Positions 1 through 9,388 are shown, counted from the stretch's first letter. The stretch is DNA of 64,000 nt from Runella limosa DSM 17973 (GCF_000482465.1 NZ_KI519427.1:42421-106420), one strand, 5' to 3'. Program-made: numbers and translations. The notes: generated from the letters alone by a model not told the origin.

Positions 1-303
1 GATAGACCTTTTACTTTTAATTTTATTGCAGATGAAGGTTTCTTTCCCACAACTCCCCCTTCTATTGAATTCGATTTTGATTCAGGTAAGTTCAGTTTTA
101 AATTCAAAATTGTTCCGTTAAAAAAAGGATTATATGCTTTGCAATTAGACAAAGAGTTTACTACTATAATAAATAATAACAATAAGTTGGAAGGGCATAT
201 TTATCCTTATTTTTCAAATAAAGAATTAAATCATAAGTTGACTGCTAACCGTAAAGATCCACCTCGATATAATGATACATGGGTGTTTTTTTATGTACGT
301 TAA
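1..303 (+). CDS. C-terminal part of a tandem-paralog lipoprotein
   Basis: The window opens inside this gene. Frame 1 is open from base 1 to a TAA at 301-303 and gives 100 residues. They align almost residue for residue with the C-terminal half of the next gene: the stretch around DFDSGKFSFKFKIVPLKKG and the ending FFYVR are shared. The gene is therefore an upstream tandem copy of the lipoprotein at 313-930, 9 bp away. Its start lies outside the window. Function is unknown. Confidence 0.8.
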   Translation, partial: DRPFTFNFIADEGFFPTTPPSIEFDFDSGKFSFKFKIVPLKKGLYALQLDKEFTTIINNNNKLEGHIYPYFSNKELNHKLTANRKDPPRYNDTWVFFYVR

Positions 304-312
304 AGACGAAAT

Positions 313-930
313 ATGAAAAAGATAGCTGTTATTTTTATTGCATTTTCTGTGACCCTCTATGGATGTAGTATTTTCGGTATTGGTTTTGATAAAGATCAGC
401 ATCGAATCAATGTTCCTGTATTAGTTTCAAATCTTAAAGATACTTTGAACATAGGAGATACTTTGGTTTTTTCGGCATCTATCAACAATCCCGTAGAAGT
501 GACAGACATTAGTCGAGAAAGAAAAAAAACATTTGAAGGCACACTTTCCGGAAGTGTAGGGTTTGAAATTGGATTAAACGAATTTTCTGATATTAATACT
601 GTGATGGGAGATATAATACCGATTCAAGATATACCTTTTACTCTTAATTTTATTGCTGAGAAAGGTTTCTTTCGCAGAATTCTCCCTTCTATTGAGTTTG
701 AATTTGATTCAGGTAAGTTTAGTTTTAAATTCAAAATTGTTCCATTAAAAAAAGGATTATATTCTTTACATTTATTCAAGGAGTTTGTTACTATAAAAAG
801 TAATAATAATAATTTGGAAGGACATATTTATCCTTATTTTACGAATAAAGAATTAAACCATAAGTTGACTGATAACCATAAAAATAAATTTTCATTTGAT
901 GATAAAAGGGTGCTTTTTTATGTACGTTAA
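313..930 (+). CDS. Predicted lipoprotein, complete member of a tandem paralog array
   Basis: A 205-residue protein with a clear lipoprotein signal: Lys-Lys, a hydrophobic run and the lipobox LYGC, so Cys18 would be lipidated after export. The rest is rich in beta-type alternation and Asn/Lys/Asp, with no family I recognise. It is the only complete copy of three tandem paralogs (1-303, 313-930, 940-1251), spaced 9 bp apart, probably one transcript. The region is distinctly AT-richer than the rest of the window. Tandem arrays of divergent lipoproteins are often surface or immunity-type proteins, but nothing in this sequence shows which. Confidence 0.75.
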   Translation: MKKIAVIFIAFSVTLYGCSIFGIGFDKDQHRINVPVLVSNLKDTLNIGDTLVFSASINNPVEVTDISRERKKTFEGTLSGSVGFEIGLNEFSDINTVMGDIIPIQDIPFTLNFIAEKGFFRRILPSIEFEFDSGKFSFKFKIVPLKKGLYSLHLFKEFVTIKSNNNNLEGHIYPYFTNKELNHKLTDNHKNKFSFDDKRVLFYVR

Positions 931-939
931 AGACGAAAT

Positions 940-1251
940 ATGAAAAAGATAGCTGTTATTTTTATTGTATTTTCTGTGACCCTCTATGGATGTAGTATTT
1001 TCGATATTGGTTTTGATAAAGACCAGCATCGAGTTAATGTACCCGTATTGGTTTCAAACCTTAAAGATACCTTGAACATAGGGGATACTTTGGTTTTTTC
1101 GGCAGCTATAAGCAATCCCGTAGAAGTGACAGACATTAGTAAAGAAAGAAAAAGAACATTTGAAGGCACACTTTCTGGCAGTTTAGGCTTTGTAATTGAA
1201 TTAGCCCAATTTTCTGAGACTAGTACTGTGATAGGAGACGTAGCGACGTAG
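940..1251 (+). pseudogene. Truncated third copy of the tandem lipoprotein
   Basis: The first ~100 residues follow the gene at 313-930 nearly identically, including the LYGC lipobox. Homology stops at about base 1237, and the frame ends in GDVAT and a TAG at 1249-1251. The second half of the protein is missing. A 73-bp palindromic repeat (1267-1339) lies 16 bp downstream, so the loss probably happened together with, or next to, that repeat. A short secreted fragment could still be made, but it is best read as a broken gene. Confidence 0.7.
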
Positions 1252-1266
1252 TAACGTGAAGGACAA

Positions 1267-1339
1267 GGTCAGACGATAGTCAGACCGAGTTCAAAGTTGA
1301 CTTAGGAAAGCAGTCTTCGGGTCTGACTATCGTCTGACC
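1267..1339. repeat. Palindromic REP-like repeat, family A
   Basis: The left arm GGTCAGACGATAGTCAGACC (1267-1286) is the exact reverse complement of the right arm (1320-1339), with a 33-nt middle. The same arm sequence recurs at 59843-59965, 60652-60727 and 60785-60872, next to a REP-associated transposase gene. This copy sits at the broken end of the lipoprotein array. Confidence 0.85.
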
Positions 1340-1513
1340 ATAAAGATATAATTAGAATATTTATTTGAAAAAATGTGACATGAGGGTATGTTTTGCGTAT
1401 ATATGACAAAGACAGTTGTCAAAACAAACCCCGACATAACATGGATCCATTTTTTTACTTCGGCGAAGATGAGTTTGAGTCAGACGAGCCGACTCAAACC
1501 CCTGATACAATGA

Positions 1514-3211
1514 CTACTTCGGCAAGCGATACACAGGATACCGCAAGTATGATTTCTCCGAATATGGAGAGTTTTTGTAGATAAATTCTAACTGCGCGGC
1601 ACCATTTTTGGCGAAAGCTTCGTCTGCTTTTTTACGTTCTTCCAACTTCTGCTTCAACGCTGCGTCTTTGCGGAGCAAGTCGGCCGCCACATCTTCAAAC
1701 ACATAGGCCGAAAAGTGCTCTTTTTGAGCCAAAATACTATCAAAGAAATTCCACGAAAAAAACGAATCGGGCGCTTGCGGTTCAAGTGTCTCGACAATGT
1801 ATCGATTGCTCGGCTGATTGGTCATGATGACGTAGTCACCTTGGTAAAACGGTAATTTTTGGGTTTCCTTACGGAGCGTTACTCCCGTATGATTGTAATG
1901 ACCTTCATAAGGTTTGGCGGGGATTTTGTAGTCTTCAATGTAATATACCTCTACTTCCATTTCGGTATCTTTTGGCAGTGTTTGCATTTGTACACCGTTG
2001 AGTTTTAAAAGCTCAATCACCCGTCCCCAACTTTGTGGAATGATGTAAGATGTTGGTTTTTCTATTTGTAAATCAGGGACGTAGTGATCGTAAAAAGGGA
2101 TTCGTTTGGTAAACGGCTCATTTCTATCATAATAGAGTCGATTAAGTCCGCTCACTTCGCTGGGCTTGTATTTGGCCGCAAACCCTTTAAATGTAATAGA
2201 ATCGGCCACCGAGCGATCCAATTTCCAACTCAACGGAAACTTTGTTTGAGCCGCGACGGTCGCATCCGCTTTTTGTTTGTTGGCGACAATCGTGTTGGCG
2301 TGCTTTGCGGCAAGCTCCAACGTAATTTCCATAAACGCATACGTTCCTTTGACGCGTGTCGGATAATCCTTCAGCATGTGAAGTTCTACCACAAAAGTTT
2401 CGCAGTTGAACAACGACGCGTACCCAGAGCTGTAACGTGGCCCGTCGTTAAAGCCCAAATAACCCGTTTCGGGTGTAGCGCCAAACGCATTGACGTACGG
2501 AACGGGAGGGAAGCCAGAGGCAGAGAGCTTTTGGTCGAGAGCAGGATTAAATTCTTTGCTAAAAAAGCCCGAAACCTGCGCGTTGAATTTGTCTTTTTGG
2601 GTCGAAAAATACGTGACCGCGTGTTGGTAATCAGCTCCGTTGGAGGTGTGGTTGTCAATAATAATGTGAGGCTTCCACGCCTGAAACATCCGTTGCCACG
2701 ACGCCGAATTTTTTGAATCCGTTTTAATAAAATCACGATTCAGGTCGTAGTTTCGTGAATTTGCACGGAATCCATAGGTATTAGGGCCATTTTGGTTGAT
2801 GCGTGAAACCCCGCGATTGAGCGCGCCGTCCACGTTGTAAACAGGTACAATACAGAGCACGACATTGGCAGGAATGGCTTTCTTCTCCAACAATTCCCGC
2901 GCCCACATCATGCTGGCGTCAATTCCTTCGGGCTCGCCTGGGTGAATGCCATTGTTGACCAATAAGGTAACTTTTCCTGCTTGTGGTTTAAAGATTTTGT
3001 TGGCCGAAAGTACAAACAAATGGATAGGTTTGCCGATGTCGGTCGTGCCTACTTCAATCAGCGACGCTTGGTCGTATTTTTTGTCCAAAGCCTGATAGAA
3101 GCGAATAATTTCGTCGTAAGTAGCCGTTTCTTGGCCTTTACTGGTTTCGTACGAAATGGTTTGTGCCCATAAAATAGGCGACCACAAAAGCAATAGTAGC
3201 ACTTTTTTCAT
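1514..3211 (-). CDS. M14-family zinc carboxypeptidase, secreted
   Basis: 565 residues with an N-terminal signal peptide (LLLLLWSPILWAQ). The M14 metallopeptidase core is visible: HPGE (His90, Glu93) and a later His in DNHTS (about His188) as the zinc triad, the substrate-binding stretch NSRNYDLNRD (about 151-160), and a VEL segment near residue 276 that would carry the catalytic Glu. The enzyme would trim C-terminal residues from peptides in the periplasm or outside. A large C-terminal region after residue ~320 is not part of the classical domain. It stands alone on the minus strand, with its start 25 bp from the stop of the upstream gene at 3237-5879, so the two may be cotranscribed. Confidence 0.9.
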   Translation of the reverse strand: MKKVLLLLLWSPILWAQTISYETSKGQETATYDEIIRFYQALDKKYDQASLIEVGTTDIGKPIHLFVLSANKIFKPQAGKVTLLVNNGIHPGEPEGIDASMMWARELLEKKAIPANVVLCIVPVYNVDGALNRGVSRINQNGPNTYGFRANSRNYDLNRDFIKTDSKNSASWQRMFQAWKPHIIIDNHTSNGADYQHAVTYFSTQKDKFNAQVSGFFSKEFNPALDQKLSASGFPPVPYVNAFGATPETGYLGFNDGPRYSSGYASLFNCETFVVELHMLKDYPTRVKGTYAFMEITLELAAKHANTIVANKQKADATVAAQTKFPLSWKLDRSVADSITFKGFAAKYKPSEVSGLNRLYYDRNEPFTKRIPFYDHYVPDLQIEKPTSYIIPQSWGRVIELLKLNGVQMQTLPKDTEMEVEVYYIEDYKIPAKPYEGHYNHTGVTLRKETQKLPFYQGDYVIMTNQPSNRYIVETLEPQAPDSFFSWNFFDSILAQKEHFSAYVFEDVAADLLRKDAALKQKLEERKKADEAFAKNGAAQLEFIYKNSPYSEKSYLRYPVYRLPK

Positions 3212-3236
3212 GCGGTGTGATTGATTGATTAGTTTG

Positions 3237-5879
3237 TTAGATGGTTTTGAGAATAAATGTGTGGGTACGACCCGAAGTTAAACGATATTTCCGAAGGCCG
3301 TTGGTAGGTTGCCCAATGGCAGGCAGGCTTTTTAGCTCTTCGGCTACAGGTACCACAAGCTCCGCTTCGCATCCTTGCGGAAGTGAAACTTCGAGGGTTC
3401 GGTTGCCAAGTTTACCCGTTGCACTAAATAAAATAGCACCTTGGGTGGTGTAGTTGATGAGAGAAAGCTGGTCCAAATCACCCAATTGGGGGCGAATTTG
3501 GGCTTTTTTGAAGGCGGGACTAAGCGGCTGAATGCCCGCCAATCCCATGTAGGTAACAAAAAGGGGGGCTACGGGGCAATGGCTCCATTGTTGTGTAGTA
3601 TCGTGACGAACGTGCCATGTTTCAGCTAAGGTGTTGTTCTCAGCTACAGACTCCATTCCGTACCAACGAGTCCGAAAATCGTCGATGATGGGTTGGACAT
3701 TTCCTGCCTTTGCCAGTGCCCAGTAGCGCCAGTTGGCATTGGCGGGGTAGGAGAGACCCAAATTAGCAGGCGGATTGGCCAGCGTTTTTACACAAAATTT
3801 GGTAATTCCCTCGGGGCATTGGTCGTACAAAATGGCCGTAGCCAACGAACGGTCACAGATGCGCTCTTCTTTTTCTTCGGCTATCCAAGGTAAGTTATTG
3901 ATAAACATTCCTCTGGCCGAACTCCAAAACAGCTTTACAGTCGTGGCCTGAATTTCGTTTCCAACGGCGCGAGCTTTATTGCCAAGGTCGCTCATTCCCA
4001 TGGCATCGCAAAGCGGAGCGAAAGCCTTTTGCATCATAGCCGCCGTATAAAGGTTAAATGCGCATTGCTTATGTCGTTGTTTTTTGTAGGCATCATGGTC
4101 AATCCAAACGGTTGGAACTCCCAAATTTTCGACAGGAAGCAGGCCGTTGGAAGCACGAAGTTTGAGGAGATAATTAAAAAACTTAACCAGCCGAGGCATC
4201 ACTTCTGTCAAAGCGAGCTTGTCGCCCGTATAAAGGTAATAATACCAACAATCGAAATTGAAACCCACGCCGTGGTCGAGCAGAGGCCCCCAAGGAGTCA
4301 GACCTACTTGCCGCTCCATGACGCGCGCGAGTCGGTCAAAAGCTGGCCAAGCGTCCAGAAAATACCCGTCGAGGGTGATTCCTTGGCTATATGTGTTGAT
4401 AAAGCGAGCGTGTAAAAGTCGGTCGCCAAAGGTGTTTTGGAGGCTATGGATTTGGTGGCCACAATCGCCGCTGTATTGCTGACGTTCGCGCGCCATTCCA
4501 TCGACAATCGTTTCTTGACATGAGTTATGCAAGGTATTAATCGCAGCTTCGAGCACTTTTTGAATTTTAGCATCGCTGCACTGAACTTGGGCAGGATTAG
4601 GCCAAGGATACTGCCGACGGCGAACGCCCACATTGCTCACAACGGCTTGCCCTTCGCTCCCGTGAATGTGAAGCTGTAACCATCGCAATGATTCGTAATC
4701 GAAGGTTTCGAAGCGGTTGGTGCCAGTACGGCAAATAAACCGCGTCCAAGAGTTAAATTTGGTATTTAGAAGCGGTTCGCCGCCCACCAAATGAGCTTCT
4801 TGGACCATCAACTCAATGATAGTACCGCTAGGGGCGTCAATGGTAAAATACGGAAAGCCTACGACCTGTTCCTTCAACTCAAATGTCAAAATGGCACCAC
4901 GGTCTTTGTCCACATTAACAGTCCAGCTTTGCGGTGTACTACTCACCACACACGGTAGGCGCTGAACAACGTACGCATCGGGCGTACCAAATTCAAAATA
5001 TTCCTGCGGACTTCGTTTCCATCGAACGGTCATGGATTCGGCTAGTTTTGTAACCGAAACGAGGTTTTCTTTGAGCAGTGGAATACTTCGGCTGCGTAGT
5101 TGCGACGCTTCCACGCGGCCACTGATGTCTAAGGCATATTCGTTGAAGGTACTGTTGATGGGGGGCTTATTGGCGGGGTTGTTGAGTTCTTGTGCCAAAA
5201 GCCATTCTTCAAACGGGACATATTCGGTGGTGTACCATTTGTGGGGGTAATGGCGCGCGTCAAATTCTTCTTGAAAAGCCCGTAAATACCAGCGTTTGTA
5301 GTGCCCAGGTGGCCAACTGCGCGCAATGAGGGTTTGCCAAGTGCCATCCGAAATTACTTGAAGGGTATTTCCGTTGGCAAATTCAATGTCAATTTTAAAA
5401 ATAAACCCAGGTTTTCCCACGGGCCATGTCCCATCACCGTGTCCATAAAACAACACCTGCGCGCCCAAAACGTTGGTTCCTGCGTTGAGGTGATTGGTCA
5501 GGTCAAGAGGGTCGGCTTCTGTCCAACGAGGATCTGAAGGGGCAGGGCCAAACTGAATACGTTGCCCGTTGGTAAAAAATAGATACCGACTATCGCCAAT
5601 GATATACCCTTTTGCGCTGCGGGGCTTAGAAGGTAAATTCAATTCTTTTCTAAAAAGCACTACGGTATTGGGCAAGCATCGCTGCATTGGGTACCAAATC
5701 CATTTGGCGGGGCTTAAATCAAGGGCGAGGGCAGGCGAGGGGTCAATAAAAGGTTGTGGGGAAATTGGCAAAGAAGAGGGCGCAGAGGTTTCTGGAGCGT
5801 TCGGAGCTAACCATAAAGAAAGGCTACTGACTGACGAATTTTTCAGAAACGTACGGCGGGATGTAGTAAAATCTATCAT
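3237..5879 (-). CDS. Putative alpha-L-rhamnosidase (GH78-like), Tat-exported
   Basis: 880 residues. The N-terminus has a twin-arginine signal (SRRTFLK, residues 7-13, then a Ser/Leu-rich segment), so export would be by the Tat route. An N-terminal beta-sandwich region (about 50-420) precedes an (alpha/alpha)6-barrel-like region with the motif DGMARERQQYSGDCG near residue 462, which matches the acid-containing segment of GH78 rhamnosidases (known pattern: C-P-x-R-E-R-x-x-W-x-G-D). The C-terminus is beta-rich. It would release terminal rhamnose or a similar deoxysugar from plant or microbial glycans. Exact substrate cannot be read from the sequence. Confidence 0.82.
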   Translation of the reverse strand: MIDFTTSRRTFLKNSSVSSLSLWLAPNAPETSAPSSLPISPQPFIDPSPALALDLSPAKWIWYPMQRCLPNTVVLFRKELNLPSKPRSAKGYIIGDSRYLFFTNGQRIQFGPAPSDPRWTEADPLDLTNHLNAGTNVLGAQVLFYGHGDGTWPVGKPGFIFKIDIEFANGNTLQVISDGTWQTLIARSWPPGHYKRWYLRAFQEEFDARHYPHKWYTTEYVPFEEWLLAQELNNPANKPPINSTFNEYALDISGRVEASQLRSRSIPLLKENLVSVTKLAESMTVRWKRSPQEYFEFGTPDAYVVQRLPCVVSSTPQSWTVNVDKDRGAILTFELKEQVVGFPYFTIDAPSGTIIELMVQEAHLVGGEPLLNTKFNSWTRFICRTGTNRFETFDYESLRWLQLHIHGSEGQAVVSNVGVRRRQYPWPNPAQVQCSDAKIQKVLEAAINTLHNSCQETIVDGMARERQQYSGDCGHQIHSLQNTFGDRLLHARFINTYSQGITLDGYFLDAWPAFDRLARVMERQVGLTPWGPLLDHGVGFNFDCWYYYLYTGDKLALTEVMPRLVKFFNYLLKLRASNGLLPVENLGVPTVWIDHDAYKKQRHKQCAFNLYTAAMMQKAFAPLCDAMGMSDLGNKARAVGNEIQATTVKLFWSSARGMFINNLPWIAEEKEERICDRSLATAILYDQCPEGITKFCVKTLANPPANLGLSYPANANWRYWALAKAGNVQPIIDDFRTRWYGMESVAENNTLAETWHVRHDTTQQWSHCPVAPLFVTYMGLAGIQPLSPAFKKAQIRPQLGDLDQLSLINYTTQGAILFSATGKLGNRTLEVSLPQGCEAELVVPVAEELKSLPAIGQPTNGLRKYRLTSGRTHTFILKTI

Positions 5880-5932
5880 ACGTGAGGTTAGGTAAATGCG
5901 CCTACAAGTTACACAAGCCCACGGATTTTTAA

Positions 5933-5964
5933 CAAAAAAGGCAGGGAATTTGCATTGCCCTGCC
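5933..5964 (-). terminator. Rho-independent terminator after the sigma/Spy operon
   Basis: On the minus strand a GGCAGGG/CCCTGCC stem (5940-5964) with an ~11-nt loop is followed by six T residues. It lies 28 bp past the stop of the Spy-like gene and would end the operon that begins upstream at the sigma factor or the transketolase genes. Confidence 0.75.
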
Positions 5965-5991
5965 TAACCTTTATACGACATATTTTTTTAA

Positions 5992-6429
5992 TTACTCTTT
6001 TCCCGAACGTGGGTTGCGGTTGAGGCGTTGTAAAAGCATTTGTGTGAACATCTGTTCTGCTTTATAAAGCTCTGCTAACTGCCTGACGTTGATAACTTTG
6101 AGGAATTTGGTGACGTATTCTTTCTCCAAATCAACTTCTTTTTGCTGCAAATTCAGCGATTCTTTGATATTGGCAAGGATTTTTTCGTCGGGCGTTGTCA
6201 AGGTATTGGTTTCGACAATGAGACGACGCATTTGTTTGCGAATCTCTTTTTTCTTCCCGTCAAAATCGTTGTAAATGGGCCAAAACTGCTGGGATTGTTC
6301 GGCAGATAAATTGAGGCGATTGGTGATGAGCCCAATTTTGGCGTTTTCTATTTTTTGGTTTCCTCCATCCTGCGCCACAGCGGCGTGGGTGAGAAGGCAA
6401 ACGATGGCGACAAACAGTAACTTTTTCAT
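5992..6429 (-). CDS. Spy/CpxP-like periplasmic protein
   Basis: 145 residues with a signal peptide (ends around AVAQ). The mature part is almost all helical and charged, with a LNLSAEQSQQFWPIYNDF segment that matches the LTxxQ-type repeat of Spy/CpxP-like periplasmic proteins. These usually act as chaperone-like stress proteins or metal/stress sensors. It is the last gene of a three-gene set with an ECF sigma factor and a membrane protein, 21 bp downstream of the latter, so it is probably part of or controlled by that envelope-stress circuit. Confidence 0.7.
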   Translation of the reverse strand: MKKLLFVAIVCLLTHAAVAQDGGNQKIENAKIGLITNRLNLSAEQSQQFWPIYNDFDGKKKEIRKQMRRLIVETNTLTTPDEKILANIKESLNLQQKEVDLEKEYVTKFLKVINVRQLAELYKAEQMFTQMLLQRLNRNPRSGKE

Positions 6430-6450
6430 GGTTGGTATGTAAGTTGACTA

Positions 6451-6888
6451 CTAAATATTTTCTTCAATATCTGCTTCCTGAATAGCTTTTCGAAGGGCTT
6501 CGTCATCGACGTTGAGTTGTTGTAACAATACGTCTTCGTTGGAATAAAGTTCATTGAGAGACGTTTGTTCGCCCATTTCTTGTTGGGTAATTTGGGTATC
6601 TTTTAAATAATTATAGATTTCTTGATCAGAGACTTGACTGAGGCTTTCTTCGCCCAGCGACAATTGTTTTTGGGGATATGTCACCCACAAAAGTGCCCCA
6701 ACCACGCTGGCCGCTGCTCCTACGATGGCCGTACGGCGCCACGACCAACCGATGGTAAACTTGGTTTCTTTTTCGTCGATATGCTCGTGCAAACGCGTCT
6801 GAACCAGTGAAGGAAGTTTGTCAAAATATCCTTCGGGGGTTTCAAACGGAAGTTTGCGGTCAAGTTGTTCCAGTTTTATCTTTTTCAT
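6451..6888 (-). CDS. Putative anti-sigma-type single-pass membrane protein
   Basis: 145 residues, charged N-terminus (about 1-48), one membrane segment (AIVGAAASVVGALLWVTY, about 54-71) and an acidic C-terminal tail. The segment FETPEGYFDKLP is common in Bacteroidota proteins encoded right after ECF sigma genes. Position (between the sigma gene 71 bp upstream and the Spy-like gene) and topology fit an anti-sigma factor; I see no zinc-binding HxxxCxxC motif, so the assignment rests on context. Confidence 0.6.
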   Translation of the reverse strand: MKKIKLEQLDRKLPFETPEGYFDKLPSLVQTRLHEHIDEKETKFTIGWSWRRTAIVGAAASVVGALLWVTYPQKQLSLGEESLSQVSDQEIYNYLKDTQITQQEMGEQTSLNELYSNEDVLLQQLNVDDEALRKAIQEADIEENI

Positions 6889-6959
6889 GGATGTGGTAGT
6901 TGGCCCAATGCCCTTTTACGATTCCTTTTTTGTTTTTGACAAACCTGCGACAATAAAGT

Positions 6960-7517
6960 TTAATCTTCCCCGTTTAAAATCTTCTCAATTTTTGCTACAG
7001 CATGGTGATAACTCGCCTTCAATGCGCCCACGGAGGTTTTCGTAATTTCAGAAATATCTTCGTAAGTAAGGTCATCAAAATACTTCATGTTGAAGACCAA
7101 ACGCTGCTTTTCGGGCAGCGTAAGTACGGCTTTTTGCAGTTTCAGCTGAATTTCGTCACCAGCGATGGGGTAGTCGGAATGGCCTGTGGCACTTTCTAGC
7201 TTTTCGAGTAGTTCGCCCTCAACGTCGTTGATAGAAAGAAAAAAGCGGCGACGTTTTTTATTCAAAAAATTGAGACATTCGTTGGTGGCAATGCGGTAAA
7301 GCCACGTATAAAGCTGGGAGTCGCCGCGAAAATTTTCGAGCGACTGCCAGGCTTTTATGAAGGTTTCTTGCGTCAAATCATCGGCGTCATCGTGATCAAT
7401 CACCATCTTGCGAATGTGCCAATACATTTTTTGCTGGTACTTACGAACCAGTTGATTGAAAGCAAAATTACGGCTTTCAGGATTGGCAAATTTCTCAATA
7501 ATGGTTTGGTCAGTCAT
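6960..7517 (-). CDS. ECF-type RNA polymerase sigma factor
   Basis: 185 residues. Region 2 (DDADDLTQETFIKAWQSL, about 43-60) and region 4 (LPEKQRLVFNMKYFDDLTYEDISE, with its helix-turn-helix) are both plain; region 3 is lacking, as in the ECF class. It would direct RNA polymerase to a small regulon, probably including its own operon with the membrane protein and Spy-like protein downstream. The start codon lies only 9 bp after the stop of the transketolase C-subunit gene, so it may also be transcribed from the transketolase promoter. Confidence 0.92.
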   Translation of the reverse strand: MTDQTIIEKFANPESRNFAFNQLVRKYQQKMYWHIRKMVIDHDDADDLTQETFIKAWQSLENFRGDSQLYTWLYRIATNECLNFLNKKRRRFFLSINDVEGELLEKLESATGHSDYPIAGDEIQLKLQKAVLTLPEKQRLVFNMKYFDDLTYEDISEITKTSVGALKASYHHAVAKIEKILNGED

Positions 7518-7526
7518 GCGCGACGC

Positions 7527-8483
7527 TTATTTTTTTCGAGAGATAGCACGTTTGGCGGCTTCCACGATGGCTTTGGCCGAAAGACCGTATTTTTCCATCA
7601 ATTGAGCAGGCGTACCACTTTCGCCAAATGTATCTTTTACTCCTACGTATTCCAACGGAGCAAGGTGTTTTTGAATCAACACCTGAGCGATACTGTCGCC
7701 TAAGCCACCCGCTACTTGGTGTTCTTCGGCCGAAACAGCACAACCCGTTTTCTTTACAGAAGCTAAGATAGCTTTTTCGTCCAAAGGTTTAATGGTATGA
7801 ATGTTGATGATTTCGGCGTTGATGCCTTCTGCTTCGAGCATTTCACCCGCCTGAATCGCTTCCCACACCAAATGGCCTGTCGCAAAGATACTTACGTCGG
7901 TACCTTCGTTGACCATCCATGCTTTTCCGATTTCAAATTTTTGATCAGGGTCAGTGAAAACTGGAATTACGGGACGACCAAAACGCAAATACACAGGGCC
8001 GTCATATTCGGCGATGGCGATGGTCGCGGCTTTGGTTTGGTTGTAGTCACATGGGTTGATAACGGTCATACCAGGAAGCATTTTCATCATTCCTAAGTCT
8101 TCCAATACTTGGTGGGTAGCTCCGTCTTCTCCCAACGTAAGACCTGCGTGCGAAGCACAGATTTTTACGTTTTTGTGCGAATACGCTACGCTTTGGCGTA
8201 CTTGGTCATATACGCGGCTAGTAGCAAAGTTGGCAAAAGTGGTAGCAAACGGGATTTTACCACCAATGGTAAGTCCAGCCGCCATACCAATCATGTTGGC
8301 TTCCGAAATCCCGCACTGAATAAAGCGCTCTGGGTTTTCTTTGATAAACGCGTCAAGTTTCAACGAGCCCACGAGGTCGGCGCAAAGCGCAACGACGTTA
8401 GGGTTGGTCTGACCTAATACTTGCATACCCGCACCGAAACCGCTACGAGTGTCTTTTTTCTCTGTGAACGTGTATTTTTTCAT
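7527..8483 (-). CDS. Transketolase, C-terminal subunit
   Basis: 318 residues covering the pyrimidine-binding and C-terminal domains of transketolase (MIGMAAGLTIGGKIPFATTFANF; the C-terminal domain with EEHQVAGGLGDSIAQVL). With the N-terminal subunit encoded 2 bp upstream it forms the split transketolase found in many bacteria and archaea, which moves two-carbon units between sugar phosphates with thiamine diphosphate. Gene order N then C is conserved. Whether it is a housekeeping enzyme or a dedicated paralog cannot be decided here. Confidence 0.92.
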   Translation of the reverse strand: MKKYTFTEKKDTRSGFGAGMQVLGQTNPNVVALCADLVGSLKLDAFIKENPERFIQCGISEANMIGMAAGLTIGGKIPFATTFANFATSRVYDQVRQSVAYSHKNVKICASHAGLTLGEDGATHQVLEDLGMMKMLPGMTVINPCDYNQTKAATIAIAEYDGPVYLRFGRPVIPVFTDPDQKFEIGKAWMVNEGTDVSIFATGHLVWEAIQAGEMLEAEGINAEIINIHTIKPLDEKAILASVKKTGCAVSAEEHQVAGGLGDSIAQVLIQKHLAPLEYVGVKDTFGESGTPAQLMEKYGLSAKAIVEAAKRAISRKK

Positions 8484-8485
8484 TT

Positions 8486-9343
8486 TTAGTAATCTCCCAA
8501 AGTTTCTTCTAATTGTGAAAGAGCTTGTTCCAATTGAGCATCGTTAGGTGCTACACCGTGCCACTTGTGCGAGTGCATCATAAAGTCAACACCTTGGCCC
8601 ATTTCGGTTTTCATCATCACAGCGATAGGCTGGCCTTTACCTACCAAACGCTTGATTTTGCGAAGAAGAGTGGTGAGTTCGTCCATGTTGTTGCCATCTA
8701 CGTGCAATACCCGCCAGCCAAATGCTTTGTATTTAGCTCCCAAATCGCGGTTATCGTTTACTTTTTTGGTAGAACCGTCGATTTGCTGGCCGTTTACATC
8801 GACAAATGCAACGAGGTTATCGACGTTGTTGTTAGGTGCAAACTGAACGGCTTCCCATACTTGGCCTTCTTGTTGCTCACCGTCGCCCATCAAACAATAA
8901 ACGAGTGTTTTGTCACCGTTTAATTTCTTTGAAAGTGCCGATCCGATAGCTACTGAAAGCCCTTGTCCCAACGAACCAGAAGCGATACGAATACCTGGAA
9001 GGTGCTCGTGCGTTGTGGGGTGGCCTTGTAAACGTGAATTAAGTTTACGGAAAGTAGCGAGTTCTGTTACATCAAAATACCCACGACGGGCCAAAACGCT
9101 GTAAAAAACAGGAGAAATGTGACCGTTTGACAAGTAGAAAAGGTCTTCTCCTTTGCCATCCATGTTAAACGACAAGTATCCGCCTTTGCCTTTGCGGTTA
9201 TTGATTTTCATTTGTTGAAAATACAAGGCCACTAACAAATCGGCACAGCCCAACGACCCACCTGGGTGGCCTGATTGGCAGCCGTGAACCATTCGTAAAA
9301 TATCGCGTCTTACTTGCGAAGCAATGCTTTGTAGCTCAGTCAT
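8486..9343 (-). CDS. Transketolase, N-terminal (ThDP-binding) subunit
   Basis: 285 residues with the thiamine-diphosphate motif GDGEQQEGQVWEA and later N (about 152-185), plus the HxxHPGGSLG-like N-terminal segment (GCQSGHPGGSLGCADLL) that binds ThDP and substrate. First gene of the split transketolase pair; the next gene begins 2 bp after its stop. The pair may be followed by the ECF sigma operon on the same transcript. Confidence 0.93.
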   Translation of the reverse strand: MTELQSIASQVRRDILRMVHGCQSGHPGGSLGCADLLVALYFQQMKINNRKGKGGYLSFNMDGKGEDLFYLSNGHISPVFYSVLARRGYFDVTELATFRKLNSRLQGHPTTHEHLPGIRIASGSLGQGLSVAIGSALSKKLNGDKTLVYCLMGDGEQQEGQVWEAVQFAPNNNVDNLVAFVDVNGQQIDGSTKKVNDNRDLGAKYKAFGWRVLHVDGNNMDELTTLLRKIKRLVGKGQPIAVMMKTEMGQGVDFMMHSHKWHGVAPNDAQLEQALSQLEETLGDY

Positions 9344-9380
9344 TTGGATTAGTAAAGTATTGGTAGATTGGAAATTGTTG

Positions 9381-9388
9381 CAAATATA
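9381..9388 (-). promoter_or_regulatory. Probable -7 box for the transketolase operon
   Basis: On the minus strand the bases read TATATTTG, the Bacteroidota -7 consensus (TAnnTTTG), 38 bp before the ATG at 9343. I see no well-spaced TTG at -33, so the site is tentative. Confidence 0.45.

Noticed and set aside
1393-1584. Plus-strand 63-codon frame overlapping the carboxypeptidase 3' end
   Set aside because: No homology or promoter; it runs over a short inverted repeat and then antisense to a well-supported gene.
2084-2716. Plus-strand 210-codon frame
   Set aside because: Antisense to the M14 carboxypeptidase; basic, low-complexity text typical of shadow frames.
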